64,000 bases of DNA from Methylobacter sp. (GTDB taxonomy: Bacteria; Pseudomonadota; Gammaproteobacteria; Methylococcales; Methylomonadaceae): positions 17,155 through 81,154 of the forward strand of contig NZ_SCTW01000073.1 of assembly GCF_004322395.1 (NCBI RefSeq). The letters run 5' to 3'. Below, in pieces: positions 1 through 7,480 of this stretch. The notes under the pieces were generated by a model. It ran no database searches, was not told the DNA's origin, and saw only the letters and a list, made by a program, of their open reading frames with translations. The translations under genes and the position numbers were made by a program. How positions within the stretch are numbered: the stretch's first letter is position 1; each line of letters starts with the position of its first letter.

Positions 1-671
1 ACTTTTCGAGCAATATCCGCTGCCGGTTGCGTCCAGTCGATAACCGCTTCGCTTTTTTCCAGCTTTTCGGCATAGGTCACCAAAGCTTCATCCTGTTGTT
101 CAGCATGAACAGTTCCGGCTTCCATTTGCGCCAACACCTTAGATAAGCCTATTGCGCCCAACACAGCCAATTTATCAAGCAAATCGCTGGCCGTATCGGT
201 CTCGCCGATTATGTATTCTTCCTTATGCAGCATGTCGCCGGCATCCAGTTTGCGCACTATTTGCATAATGGTCACACCGGTTTTTTCATCGCCCGCCATC
301 AACGCTCTTTGAATGGGGGCAGCTCCGCGCCAGCGAGGCAATAATGAAGCATGTACATTGATGCAGCCCAATTTGGGCACATCCAGAACGGTTTGCGTTA
401 AGATCATGCCGTAAGCGACCACCACCATCAAATCGGCATTGAATGCGCTGATTCGCTGCAAATCCTCATCGGTCTTCAGCGTAAGCGGCTGAAAAACAGG
501 AATGCCGGCAGCTAAGGCCAGTTCCTTGACCGGACTTGGCTGTAACTTGCGCCCCCTACCGGCAGGACGGTCGGGCTGAGTATAAACCGCACAAACTTCG
601 TGTTCCGAATCCAGCAACATCTGTAGACAAGGCACCGCAAATTCGGGTGTTCCGGCAAAAATGATCTTCAT
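1..671 (-). CDS. fmt: methionyl-tRNA formyltransferase (5' part, cut by window edge)
   Basis: Formylates Met-tRNA(fMet) with 10-formyl-tetrahydrofolate for translation initiation in the cytoplasm. Reading the minus strand from the ATG at 671 gives [16 protein letters not shown], the usual Fmt N-terminus, followed by the formyl-transfer core with [17 protein letters not shown] (the conserved Asn-His catalytic region). About 223 codons are present; the C-terminal tRNA-binding domain lies beyond base 1. It starts 2 bases after the def stop codon, so def-fmt is one transcription unit, the standard bacterial pairing (deformylase with formylase). The start is unambiguous by family similarity. Confidence 0.95.
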   Translation of the reverse strand, partial: MKIIFAGTPEFAVPCLQMLLDSEHEVCAVYTQPDRPAGRGRKLQPSPVKELALAAGIPVFQPLTLKTDEDLQRISAFNADLMVVVAYGMILTQTVLDVPKLGCINVHASLLPRWRGAAPIQRALMAGDEKTGVTIMQIVRKLDAGDMLHKEEYIIGETDTASDLLDKLAVLGAIGLSKVLAQMEAGTVHAEQQDEALVTYAEKLEKSEAVIDWTQPAADIARK

Positions 672-673
672 GC

Positions 674-1180
674 TCAACTGGCTTCCATTTTATGAATTTT
701 TTCCAATTTTTTCTTAATTCGCTGCCGCTTTAACGGTGAAATATAATCGACGAACAACTTCCCTTCCAAATGATCCAGCTCATGCTGAACACATACGCAC
801 AACAAATCCCTCGCGCTGAGCTCAAAAGGCTCCCCCTCCCTGTCGAGCGCCTTCACTATAATATGTTCAGCCCTGGTCACTTTTTCAAAAAAACCGGGTA
901 CTGAAAGACAACCCTCTTCGGACTCTTTAACACCGTCTTTTTCTATGATTTCAGGATTGATTAAACATAACGGGGCATTTTTTTCCTCGCTGACATCAAT
1001 GACAATTACTCGCTGATGCACATTGACCTGAGTAGCGGCCAATCCTACACCATGAGACTCATACATGGTTTCAAGCATGTCATCGACCAATTTTTTGATT
1101 TTATCATCGACCGTTTTCACGATTGCAGCTTTCTTGCGCAACCGTTCATCCGGAAACTCGAGAATAGATAGAATACTCAA
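674..1180 (-). CDS. def: peptide deformylase
   Basis: Removes the N-formyl group from nascent proteins; Fe(II)/Zn metalloenzyme. All three signature motifs are visible: [16 protein letters not shown] (Cys ligand) and the HELDHLEG helix (two His ligands and catalytic Glu). I place the start at the TTG at 1180 ([15 protein letters not shown], 168 aa), which fits the family N-terminus and has a GGAG Shine-Dalgarno 6 bases upstream; an in-frame GTG at 1192 would add four residues and would bury that ribosome site inside the gene. First gene of the def-fmt unit. Confidence 0.95.
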   Translation of the reverse strand: MSILSILEFPDERLRKKAAIVKTVDDKIKKLVDDMLETMYESHGVGLAATQVNVHQRVIVIDVSEEKNAPLCLINPEIIEKDGVKESEEGCLSVPGFFEKVTRAEHIIVKALDREGEPFELSARDLLCVCVQHELDHLEGKLFVDYISPLKRQRIKKKLEKIHKMEAS

Positions 1181-1242
1181 CAAACTCTCCACTATAATAA
1201 TTAAATACTGGTAACTAGTCAGTACATAGAAAAATGAAATAA

Positions 1243-1353
1243 GAATGCCACGGAGCGGACGGATTAGACGGATTTTTAAAAAATGAAGCCAAGGCTGTTT
1301 TGTGCTTTTTAATCACTGTTTATCCGTTTAATCGGTGGCATCCGTGTCCCATT
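1243..1353. repeat. MITE-like inverted-repeat element upstream of def
   Basis: Two imperfect inverted arms face each other: the left arm near 1249-1277 (CACGGAGCGGACGGATTAG...) and the right arm near 1321-1348 whose complement reads CACGGATGCCACCGATTAAA... The roughly 40-base centre has no ORF. Non-coding inverted repeats with CACGGAT / GATTAAACGGAT wording look like dispersed repeats rather than a terminator, since they are long, imperfect and have no T-run. The 1193-1511 gap otherwise holds the def promoter region and the left end of the integrated element. Confidence 0.5.
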
Positions 1354-1460
1354 AATCATAATTAGCGTACGCCAAATAGTTACGAATACTGGAATTCTAT
1401 CTGATTCGGGAAAATTTAGAAACTCCATAGTTATTAAGGCTTTCAGGCTTTCGCTCTTGC

Positions 1461-1472
1461 GGTGTCACACTT
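1461..1472 (+). repeat. candidate attL, 12-bp direct repeat
   Basis: GGTGTCACACTT lies 40 bases upstream of the integrase start and is repeated exactly at 7345-7356 at the other end of the island. It is followed by a small palindrome (AGGGTTACGTAACCCT, 1474-1489), which could be an integrase or regulator arm site. Whether the crossover is here or at the outer ACTCCATAG repeat cannot be settled from one genome. Confidence 0.45.
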
Positions 1473-1511
1473 TAGGGTTACGTAACCCTGACACATCAAG
1501 AGGGTGCAAAT

Positions 1512-3215
1512 ATGGCTGGTATAGCCTACATGTGCAAAAATCGGCACGGAACTTATTACGCCCGTTTTATTATCCCAAAGCACTTACAATCACATTTTAA
1601 AAACAGAAAAGAAATACGGCGATCACTGCAAACTGACAGCCGGAAGCTTGCCATTAAAAGAGCGCGGGTATATCGAGTGGAAATTGAAAACCTTATAGAC
1701 CAACTTACAGAAACCCCTGATGAAACAGCAGAAAGGGCGCGGTTACTAGAAAGCCTAAAACATCAAAATATCGAATTTGAGCGATATTTAGAGGGTAAAA
1801 CAAAGGCCATTTTGCCCAACGGTGAAGAAAAGATCATAACTGGTAAAGTTCCCATCAACACTTTGGAGGAAGATAACAAACCTCATCGGGAACACCTATT
1901 AAACCAGCTTAGAGCAGAAGCCAAGCGCGAAGAGGAAAGGGCAGAACGTGCTGAGGAACGCACCCAAAGAGAAAGGCGCGAAGTAGAATTACATCAAGCT
2001 CAACTTGCGGCATTGGCACACAGTCAATCCGCAACACCAGCCAAATCCATTAACCCGAAAAAGTTATCGGAATATCTTGATGACTACACTAAATTTCAAA
2101 CCTTGCCGAGAACAATTGACGGATGGAACTCACCAACCACAGTAACAAAAAAAGTTGGACTGTTAAAAGCAACATTTATCAAATATTGCGATAAAGCGGC
2201 GGCAGCCTTTAGCTGGGATGATGCGAAGCGATACATTCAAATTGCCCATTCGATACCCAAAAACTTTGAGCACAGGTTCCACCAATCGGAATTTGCAGGT
2301 ATAACAATCGAAACCATACTGGATGACAGTATTGACACATCCAGGTTTAAATCCAGAAAACCCAGCGCGGTTGCGATGGACATTAAAACAGCACGTGCAT
2401 TCTTAGAGTGGATACGAACAGAGAAGCGAGTCTATGAACTGCAAGATGCAATTCAGGCTTTTGATAACTCAACTAAGCGTATCAATATGAAGTCAAACAG
2501 ACGCGCCTTTACACATCAAGAATTGAAAATATTATTTGATGACGATAACCCCGCGAGAGAAAATTACGTAAAAGGTTTTAATTCAAAGCGTGGAATTGAT
2601 GCGAACCTTAAGTATTGGTTGCCATTATTGGGGCTTTATACCGGTTCGGCTATATCGGAGTTATGCCAACTCCACTTAAGCGATATTCGGCTTCATAAAG
2701 CCTTTGACGGTTCAGAGCATTGGATTATAGATTTCAATGAAGAGTTGGAAAAGTGCGCTATAGATGATGACGTTCGCTTTAAAAACGATCACAGATCAAG
2801 ACTTATTCCGATCCACAAAGTTTTGCTGAATCTCGGGTTCATAGAATACGTTCAAGCCTTGAAAGATAAAGGGGAGGTCGAATTATTCCCAACATCAAAA
2901 CGTAATCAGGGTAAATACGGTAAAGAATCTTTCGGAGCGGAATCTCAATGGTGGGGTGAATACAGCAGTAATGCGGGCGTAACTGATAGCAACGTAGTAT
3001 TTCATTCATTTAAGCATACACAAGATACTTGCCTTTCAAATCTTCATATCGACAGAGATATTGTTGCGGCTTTTAGCGGGCATTCTATTGGAACAATGGG
3101 AAAGTCAACTTATCGCACAGGCGGACATAGAGATGCGGATATAGCGCCGCTGGTTGAGGTGATTAACAAAATTGATTATGGCTTGACCCATCATCCTTTT
3201 AAAGCCGCGCCATAA
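1512..3215 (+). CDS. tyrosine recombinase / phage-type integrase, degenerate active site
   Basis: 567 residues. The N-terminus (MAGIAYMCKNRHGTYYARF) matches the DUF6538-type N-terminal domain of large proteobacterial integrases; a charged coiled-coil-like stretch follows (about 125-165), a core-binding region, then the catalytic domain from about 330. GH (in FSGHSIG) and the C-terminal nucleophile region STYRTG (Tyr534) are present. The usual first catalytic Arg is replaced: the box reads TGSAISELCQL with Ala380 where TGxRxxEL is expected. The HxxR box reads HSFKHT, with Lys501 instead of Arg. It should drive integration of this element, but loss of both arginines suggests weak or no activity. 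Its 3' end is not truncated. Confidence 0.85.
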   Translation: MAGIAYMCKNRHGTYYARFIIPKHLQSHFKNRKEIRRSLQTDSRKLAIKRARVYRVEIENLIDQLTETPDETAERARLLESLKHQNIEFERYLEGKTKAILPNGEEKIITGKVPINTLEEDNKPHREHLLNQLRAEAKREEERAERAEERTQRERREVELHQAQLAALAHSQSATPAKSINPKKLSEYLDDYTKFQTLPRTIDGWNSPTTVTKKVGLLKATFIKYCDKAAAAFSWDDAKRYIQIAHSIPKNFEHRFHQSEFAGITIETILDDSIDTSRFKSRKPSAVAMDIKTARAFLEWIRTEKRVYELQDAIQAFDNSTKRINMKSNRRAFTHQELKILFDDDNPARENYVKGFNSKRGIDANLKYWLPLLGLYTGSAISELCQLHLSDIRLHKAFDGSEHWIIDFNEELEKCAIDDDVRFKNDHRSRLIPIHKVLLNLGFIEYVQALKDKGEVELFPTSKRNQGKYGKESFGAESQWWGEYSSNAGVTDSNVVFHSFKHTQDTCLSNLHIDRDIVAAFSGHSIGTMGKSTYRTGGHRDADIAPLVEVINKIDYGLTHHPFKAAP

Positions 3216-3254
3216 CATTCTGTCATGGCATGGGTTTATCATAAAATATCACTA

Positions 3255-3518
3255 CTATCTTTTAGCTCTATACCCTTTAGAAGCGTAACAAGCTTCCAGA
3301 ATCGCTTGTTTTCTTTCGTGCATCGCAATACCAGCCGCAATAGGATCACTCACCCCATCGTAGGTGGGGGTATTCTTTACCACATCGTATTGACAGTCGG
3401 CGTTATCCTTAGCTAACTGTGCCGGAGTAGCACCGGGCTTGACGTATATTGTTTGAGCGCATCCGGTCATCAATATAACGCCCACAACTAATACGATTTT
3501 TCCTGTGTTCTTTTTCAT
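3255..3518 (-). CDS. small lipoprotein of the integrated element
   Basis: 87 residues from the ATG at 3518 (MKKNTGKIVLVVGVILMTGCAQ). The N-terminus is a type II signal peptide with lipobox LMTGC, so the mature protein is predicted to be lipid-anchored at Cys20. The mature part is short and polar with two further Cys (DNADCQYDV, ILEACYAS) that could form a disulphide. A longer in-frame ORF reaches 3578, but the signal peptide decides the start. Function unknown; small cysteine-paired lipoproteins of this sort are common beside mobile genes. It faces the integrase tail to tail. Confidence 0.65.
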   Translation of the reverse strand: MKKNTGKIVLVVGVILMTGCAQTIYVKPGATPAQLAKDNADCQYDVVKNTPTYDGVSDPIAAGIAMHERKQAILEACYASKGYRAKR

Positions 3519-3658
3519 ATTTTTAATTTTATAGGTTAGATAGAGAGCACCCACTGGCTCAAGGTGAGTGTAGCTCATAGCAATGTAAGAATATCCTTAC
3601 ACTAAAATCAGCATAACCTTACAAATCAACAGCATTACCTCTTTTCAAATAGCACCGA

Positions 3659-4321
3659 TTAAAATCGACTCATAACCCGCTGCAACTGAACCAGTGACCA
3701 CGCGCCACCGCGAGCAGTTTTAATGCCAAGCTGATTCAGTTCAGCAATCATTCCACGCTGAGATAATCCGCGAGCTACCATTCCATCAATAACACCTTTC
3801 AGTTTACCGGCAAAGTTATCAGCGGTTTGCTGGCGTGCTTCAATGTTCGGTTTCAGGTTTGCAGCACCAGCAGCCCCTAATACAACACCACGCGCTTTAG
3901 CGGCAGCAAGAGCGGCCTTTGTCCGCACACTGATTTGATCACGCTCCCATTCAGCCATTACAGAATACATTTGCAGCATCACTTTGTTAGCTTGTGGCAT
4001 ATCCGCACAAACGAAATCAACGCCGGTTTCTAATAACCCACTAATAAAGTGAACATTACGCGCCAGCCGGTCAAGCTTGGCGATAATCAAAGTCGCCCCC
4101 TGCTTTTTGCAAGCATCGATAGCAGCCTTAAGTTGCGGACGGCGATCAAGAGCATCCGAACCTTTGCCGGTTTCAACCTCCACAAAATCGCCCAACAATT
4201 CCCAATCCCCACCGTTTAAATGATTTAGCACAGCTTGCTTTTGAGCGTCCAAACCTAAACCGGATTGACCCTGCTTTTGAGTGCTTACCCGATAGTAAGC
4301 AATAAATTTACCGTTTGCCAT
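3659..4321 (-). CDS. serine recombinase, resolvase/invertase family
   Basis: 220 residues. The N-terminal resolvase catalytic domain begins FIAYYRVSTQKQ with the nucleophilic Ser13, followed by an Arg-rich active-site segment (IIAKLDRLARN), the usual ADMPQAN stretch, and a C-terminal helix-turn-helix region (RGLSQRGMIAELNQ). It belongs to the short resolvase-like group, not the large serine integrases. Likely role: resolution of multimers or DNA inversion for the element. It is divergent from the 4485 gene; the shared 160-bp spacer is AT-rich and contains palindromes. Catalytic residues look intact. Confidence 0.88.
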   Translation of the reverse strand: MANGKFIAYYRVSTQKQGQSGLGLDAQKQAVLNHLNGGDWELLGDFVEVETGKGSDALDRRPQLKAAIDACKKQGATLIIAKLDRLARNVHFISGLLETGVDFVCADMPQANKVMLQMYSVMAEWERDQISVRTKAALAAAKARGVVLGAAGAANLKPNIEARQQTADNFAGKLKGVIDGMVARGLSQRGMIAELNQLGIKTARGGAWSLVQLQRVMSRF

Positions 4322-4451
4322 AACCTGAATCCTCTTTGACTACATTACAAGACGTTCGTTTAATATGTAGTCAAAGATGATACAGCACTAAATATTTAAT
4401 GCAATTTATTTGTGACGTCACGTGACATCACTAATTTAATGATATATGATA

Positions 4452-4482
4452 AGCACCATTAAAACAAAAGGTTAATGGTGCT
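4452..4482. promoter_or_regulatory. 11-bp perfect inverted repeat directly before a start codon
   Basis: AGCACCATTAA (4452-4462) and TTAATGGTGCT (4472-4482) are perfect inverted repeats with the 9-base spacer AACAAAAGG. The right arm ends two bases before the ATG at 4485. The only Shine-Dalgarno-like bases (AAAAGG) fall in the spacer, so in RNA they would sit in the hairpin loop. Either an operator for the encoded protein or a translational control hairpin. The palindromes TGACGTCA and CACGTG lie just upstream, near 4412-4424. Confidence 0.55.
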
Positions 4483-4484
4483 AT

Positions 4485-4868
4485 ATGAAGGAAATAAAAA
4501 AGAAACGTGGGGTTAAGCCGCTGAATGAGACGGCTTTGACTGCCGCACAGCGAAAACGGCGCGAGCGAGCAAGGCTGGCATTCTCTATTGAAGCAGCACA
4601 AGACAGTGGCTACACCCCAATGGGGATTCTACTTAACAATAAACAGTTACGCGCTTGTAGAGAACTGGAGATAAGCTGGGGCGGTGACCTATCAGCAGAT
4701 AAGCTGAATATTCTGATTTTTATGGCTTTGAAGCATTTTCTCGAAGATGATTCAAACCAACATCTTAAAACGCCAAAGCTCAACGATTGGCCTGAAAATT
4801 GTGACGAGCTAGGTAGTATCCAATTAAAAGCAAAACTTAAATTCATGGAATGGGAAAAGCAACAATGA
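4485..4868 (+). CDS. hypothetical protein of the integrated element, basic N-terminus
   Basis: 127 residues, not recognised. The first 35 residues are strongly basic (MKEIKKKRGVKPLNE, then AQRKRRERARLAF), followed by a helical region and an acidic middle; this is compatible with a DNA-binding accessory or copy-control protein, but no family motif is clear. It is the first of three genes that overlap by 1-4 bases and run in one direction, so they are probably co-transcribed. It is preceded immediately by a perfect inverted repeat (4452-4482) that may control it. Confidence 0.65.
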   Translation: MKEIKKKRGVKPLNETALTAAQRKRRERARLAFSIEAAQDSGYTPMGILLNNKQLRACRELEISWGGDLSADKLNILIFMALKHFLEDDSNQHLKTPKLNDWPENCDELGSIQLKAKLKFMEWEKQQ

Positions 4869-5173
4869 CTATATCAACATCGTTTTTAAACAAATCAGAA
4901 GCTGTTCATCACCTCCACAATCGGTATGAGGAATTCATAACCGGCAATGGCCTGGATGACACCCACCCAAACTTTCAGAGCTTGATACATGAGAATGTCA
5001 GAAACCCATACTCTATGAGCGCCATTGCTAAAGGCTACCCACGCGGCAACCGAGCGGCATACGGCGTAATTGAAACAGTCCGTATTAGCAACCGTCCATA
5101 CTTCGCCCGTCAAACTCTTGATGAGTGGTTCGACAAGCACTATGCGCCAAAACTGTTAAAAGCGGCGGCATAG
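4865..5173 (+). CDS. hypothetical small protein, possible excisionase-like
   Basis: 102 residues from the ATG at 4865 (MTISTSFLNKSEAVHH), which overlaps the previous stop in an ATGA junction, the usual sign of translational coupling. An upstream in-frame start at 4850 is less likely because it lies inside the previous gene. The C-terminal third (RPYFARQTLDEWFDKH) resembles the end of winged-helix excisionase or AlpA-like proteins, where an aromatic patch precedes a Trp-containing helix. That resemblance is weak and by eye only. Position between the recombinases and Rep would fit a directionality or regulatory factor. Confidence 0.6.
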   Translation: MTISTSFLNKSEAVHHLHNRYEEFITGNGLDDTHPNFQSLIHENVRNPYSMSAIAKGYPRGNRAAYGVIETVRISNRPYFARQTLDEWFDKHYAPKLLKAAA

Positions 5174-5778
5174 TGACCGGCACAGTTAAAACCAATCGCA
5201 CGATCAAGACACCGGCAGAAATACAAAACTGTTTGGTATTGAGAGAAGCCGGGTATTCATTAGCCGCTATATCAACCAAGACCGGCATAAGCCCGGCTAC
5301 TTTAACGCGCCATTTTAAAAAGCATGGCGCGGTTAAAGGCACGTTATCACTATCGGCGGTAGATGAAGCAAGGCAGCAATTATTAAGCGACAGCGGCTTT
5401 ATAGGTGAGCTTAAGGCGGCGATAGCGTCATCAATCGTTGACGATCTAAGCCACGTTGCACAGCTTAGGGAATCGATGGCAGTGACGCTTGAGCAGGTGA
5501 TGACAGATGCAGCCTTGCCAGCACACTGTAAGTGCCGCGCTATCGCCGCCCTTGCTACCAGTTTAACCCTAACACAGAAAGCCGCTAGAGTAGCACTACA
5601 GGCCGATAATCAACTGATTGAGCAGGACACAATACCGGAGTTATTTATATCTGAGCTAACAGCAGAAGACATTGAGCGTATGCGTATTGAACAGCGGCTG
5701 TTATCAGGTGAAGTAATCGACGACGCGCCAACCGATGACATTGATTACGACGACAATATTATTGAAGAGATGGAATAA
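5173..5778 (+). CDS. helix-turn-helix protein of the integrated element
   Basis: 201 residues from the GTG at 5173, which shares its G with the preceding TAG stop; an earlier in-frame GTG at 5125 overlaps the previous gene by 49 bases and is less likely. Residues ~18-50 read as a helix-turn-helix of the resolvase/terminase-small-subunit sort (AGYSLAAISTKTGISPATLT), followed by a long helical region and a very acidic tail (about 12 Asp/Glu in the last 22 residues). Probable DNA-binding regulator or a terminase-small-subunit-like recognition protein; neither a terminase large subunit nor other packaging gene is nearby. Confidence 0.65.
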   Translation: MTGTVKTNRTIKTPAEIQNCLVLREAGYSLAAISTKTGISPATLTRHFKKHGAVKGTLSLSAVDEARQQLLSDSGFIGELKAAIASSIVDDLSHVAQLRESMAVTLEQVMTDAALPAHCKCRAIAALATSLTLTQKAARVALQADNQLIEQDTIPELFISELTAEDIERMRIEQRLLSGEVIDDAPTDDIDYDDNIIEEME

Positions 5779-5940
5779 GTCACCGATGACTTAGGGATGA
5801 GGGGCAGTAGTCTTAGAAAAAAACGCGTATATGGCAAGGTAATAAAGTCATCGTCTGATACCAATTTGAAAATCCAGAAAGGAGTGAGCAAAAAAATTGG
5901 GCCAGATGCAACCGAAAATCTAGCAAGACAAATAAACAAA

Positions 5941-5978
5941 AGCCGGTAATAGGTCTGCCAACCCTACCGGCTCTTTTT
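5941..5978 (+). terminator. intrinsic terminator after the three-gene unit
   Basis: AGCCGGTA (5941-5948) pairs perfectly with TACCGGCT (5965-5972), followed by five T. It lies 160 bases after the stop at 5778 and 36 bases before the rep start, separating the small-gene unit from rep. The 5779-5940 stretch has no convincing gene. Confidence 0.7.
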
Positions 5979-6013
5979 AACTAATCCTCTTACAGATAGT
6001 GAAGTAATTATAC

Positions 6014-7012
6014 ATGAATAACGAACATGAAACACGCGGTGCAGAGTGGCCTTACTTTGACCTATATGCAACTAAGAAAATTGCAAAATCCCGCAAAAAA
6101 GTAACGCGTTCCATTACAAAATCTCGCAAAAAAGTAACTTTTGTTGATCAACTTAGAATTGATGCAACGCTAGACTCGGCATGGCTTGCAGCCTTATTGC
6201 ATAGGGGCAATGAAAGCGCGGGCTTTAGTATAATAGATTTAATACAATCTATACCTTCCAACATACAAGTTAGCAATTACTTTCTTCAAGACTCAAGACG
6301 ACAAGCACAACATTACAACAAAGCGCCAGAATGGAGAAACGCAAGACATCGACTTAAAGCAGTATTCTATCAATTAGCTATGTTACATCAGGCAGAGCAA
6401 AGCGACTGCCGACTTATACCATTCACTGCCAATCTGACACCGGACTTTGTTAATAAAGCACTTCGGCATAAAAAGGGCTTCATTGACTACACAAAACGCA
6501 AGATCGATAGAGCTATGAAATCAGAGCTTTCAAGAGTTCCCCAATACTGGTTTGTTGTAGAGCTGGCTCCCGTAACTGGAAACCCTATAAAGGGGCGGCA
6601 ACGTCCGCACCTGCACGGTGGCATTCTCTTAACACCACCGGAGAAAGAATCTGTGCGTAAACAAAAAACACCCATATCAAGAGCGTTTCATAGGGCTATT
6701 GGAAAATGCCACCCTGATTTTAGCGAACGCCTTTTTGTTATGGATGATCATAAAACCTATGCGCAACAAAGAGGCATTACAGAAATAACAGCGGCTTTAA
6801 ACTGGCCTGGATACTGTTTAAAGTATTATTCGTTTACAAGGTGGTTTCTTAACAGACAACCCAATCTGACGGCTGACAATGCCACAAAACGCCAAGCAGA
6901 GGCTCTTTACGGCCTGTTAACGCCAAAGTCATCACCAAAGCTAAGCACAGAGGATGAGGCGGCTTTAGAAGTATTTATGAACTTCAATTATGAAAAGCAA
7001 GTAAGTGCTTAA
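6014..7012 (+). CDS. rolling-circle replication initiator (HUH endonuclease family)
   Basis: 332 residues. The HUH metal-binding motif is visible as RPHLHGGILL (His199, His201) and a downstream YxxK nucleophile motif as GYCLKYY (Tyr267, Lys270), in the order and spacing of plasmid/phage Rep proteins. The protein should nick the leading-strand origin and form a 5'-phosphotyrosine link. The N-terminus carries a near-exact internal duplication (SRKKVT at about 26-31 and 37-42), basic and possibly a DNA-binding extension. It is similar in style to inovirus or small-plasmid replication proteins; exact family not determined. It follows a terminator, so it has its own promoter. Confidence 0.78.
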   Translation: MNNEHETRGAEWPYFDLYATKKIAKSRKKVTRSITKSRKKVTFVDQLRIDATLDSAWLAALLHRGNESAGFSIIDLIQSIPSNIQVSNYFLQDSRRQAQHYNKAPEWRNARHRLKAVFYQLAMLHQAEQSDCRLIPFTANLTPDFVNKALRHKKGFIDYTKRKIDRAMKSELSRVPQYWFVVELAPVTGNPIKGRQRPHLHGGILLTPPEKESVRKQKTPISRAFHRAIGKCHPDFSERLFVMDDHKTYAQQRGITEITAALNWPGYCLKYYSFTRWFLNRQPNLTADNATKRQAEALYGLLTPKSSPKLSTEDEAALEVFMNFNYEKQVSA

Positions 7013-7120
7013 TTAATAAGCTATTTAAAAAAGATAAGCGCTTGGTTACTTCGACTTTCATTTGCTATGCTATCAACTCACGCTCTTATTGCGAGAGCCA
7101 AATCAAGAGGAACCAAAACT

Positions 7121-7297
7121 ATGAACCCGTCACAAATTACAGAAGAAAAATTATGCAACATTCTGGAGGTATCAACTATTATCAGCACCGTAGATTATGC
7201 CGGTATGCGCGTTAACACTATCGATCATCCCATCATCGGCAAAGCAGCAACGGTTCAAGGTGGTTCTGGCGGTGCGCTGTTATTCACTAACTTGTAA
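7121..7297 (+). CDS. 58-residue hypothetical protein at the right end of the island
   Basis: ATG at 7121 with a good AGAGGA ribosome site 9-10 bases upstream. The product (MNPSQITEEKLCNILEV...) has no membrane segment and no recognised motif; it ends in a Gly-rich stretch GGSGGALLFTNL. A longer in-frame ORF reaches 7067, but the ribosome site supports 7121. It is the last gene before the right direct repeat. Could be a small regulatory or superinfection-type protein; function unknown. Confidence 0.5.
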   Translation: MNPSQITEEKLCNILEVSTIISTVDYAGMRVNTIDHPIIGKAATVQGGSGGALLFTNL

Positions 7298-7344
7298 CCA
7301 TCTTAATTTAGTGCCAGACTAATTACATTAACCGGCACCAGTTA

Positions 7345-7356
7345 GGTGTCACACTT
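7345..7356 (+). repeat. candidate attR, 12-bp direct repeat
   Basis: GGTGTCACACTT, identical to 1461-1472. It lies 48 bases after the last island ORF and 124 bases before the LysM gene start. Confidence 0.45.
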
Positions 7357-7416
7357 CACCAAAAGAGCAAAGTTCGCAAGCCATAGAAATCAATAACTTA
7401 TTTTCAGACTAGATTT

Positions 7417-7451
7417 CTATCTGAATTCATCTAAACTTTGAATTCAGATAG
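7417..7451. promoter_or_regulatory. 12-bp perfect inverted repeat upstream of the LysM gene
   Basis: CTATCTGAATTC (7417-7428) and GAATTCAGATAG (7440-7451) are perfect inverted repeats with an 11-base AT-rich spacer, 29 bases before the LysM ATG. TTCTATCTGA also occurs at 1395-1404 on the other side of the island, so part of this may be attachment-site sequence (core plus integrase arms) and not an operator. Confidence 0.5.
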
Positions 7452-7480
7452 TGCAAAAAGACTCCATAGGAACCCAAAAC

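Larger units (their letters stand above)
1461..7356. mobile_element. integrated element with tyrosine integrase, serine recombinase and HUH Rep
   Basis: A ~5.9 kb accessory island separates def-fmt from the LysM-dprA-smg-topA block, which in many gammaproteobacteria lie next to each other and divergently. It is bounded by a perfect 12-bp direct repeat, GGTGTCACACTT, at 1461-1472 and 7345-7356; a second shared word, ACTCCATAG, lies outside both copies (1422-1430, 7461-7469). Cargo: tyrosine integrase, lipoprotein, resolvase-family serine recombinase, three short overlapping genes, an HUH replication initiator and a short ORF. No capsid, conjugation or partition gene is seen. It may be an integrated small rolling-circle plasmid or phage satellite; exact ends are uncertain. 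Confidence 0.7.

Noticed and set aside
3225..3416. 63-codon open frame on the plus strand
   Set aside because: It is antisense to the lipoprotein gene at 3255-3518, which has a clear lipobox.
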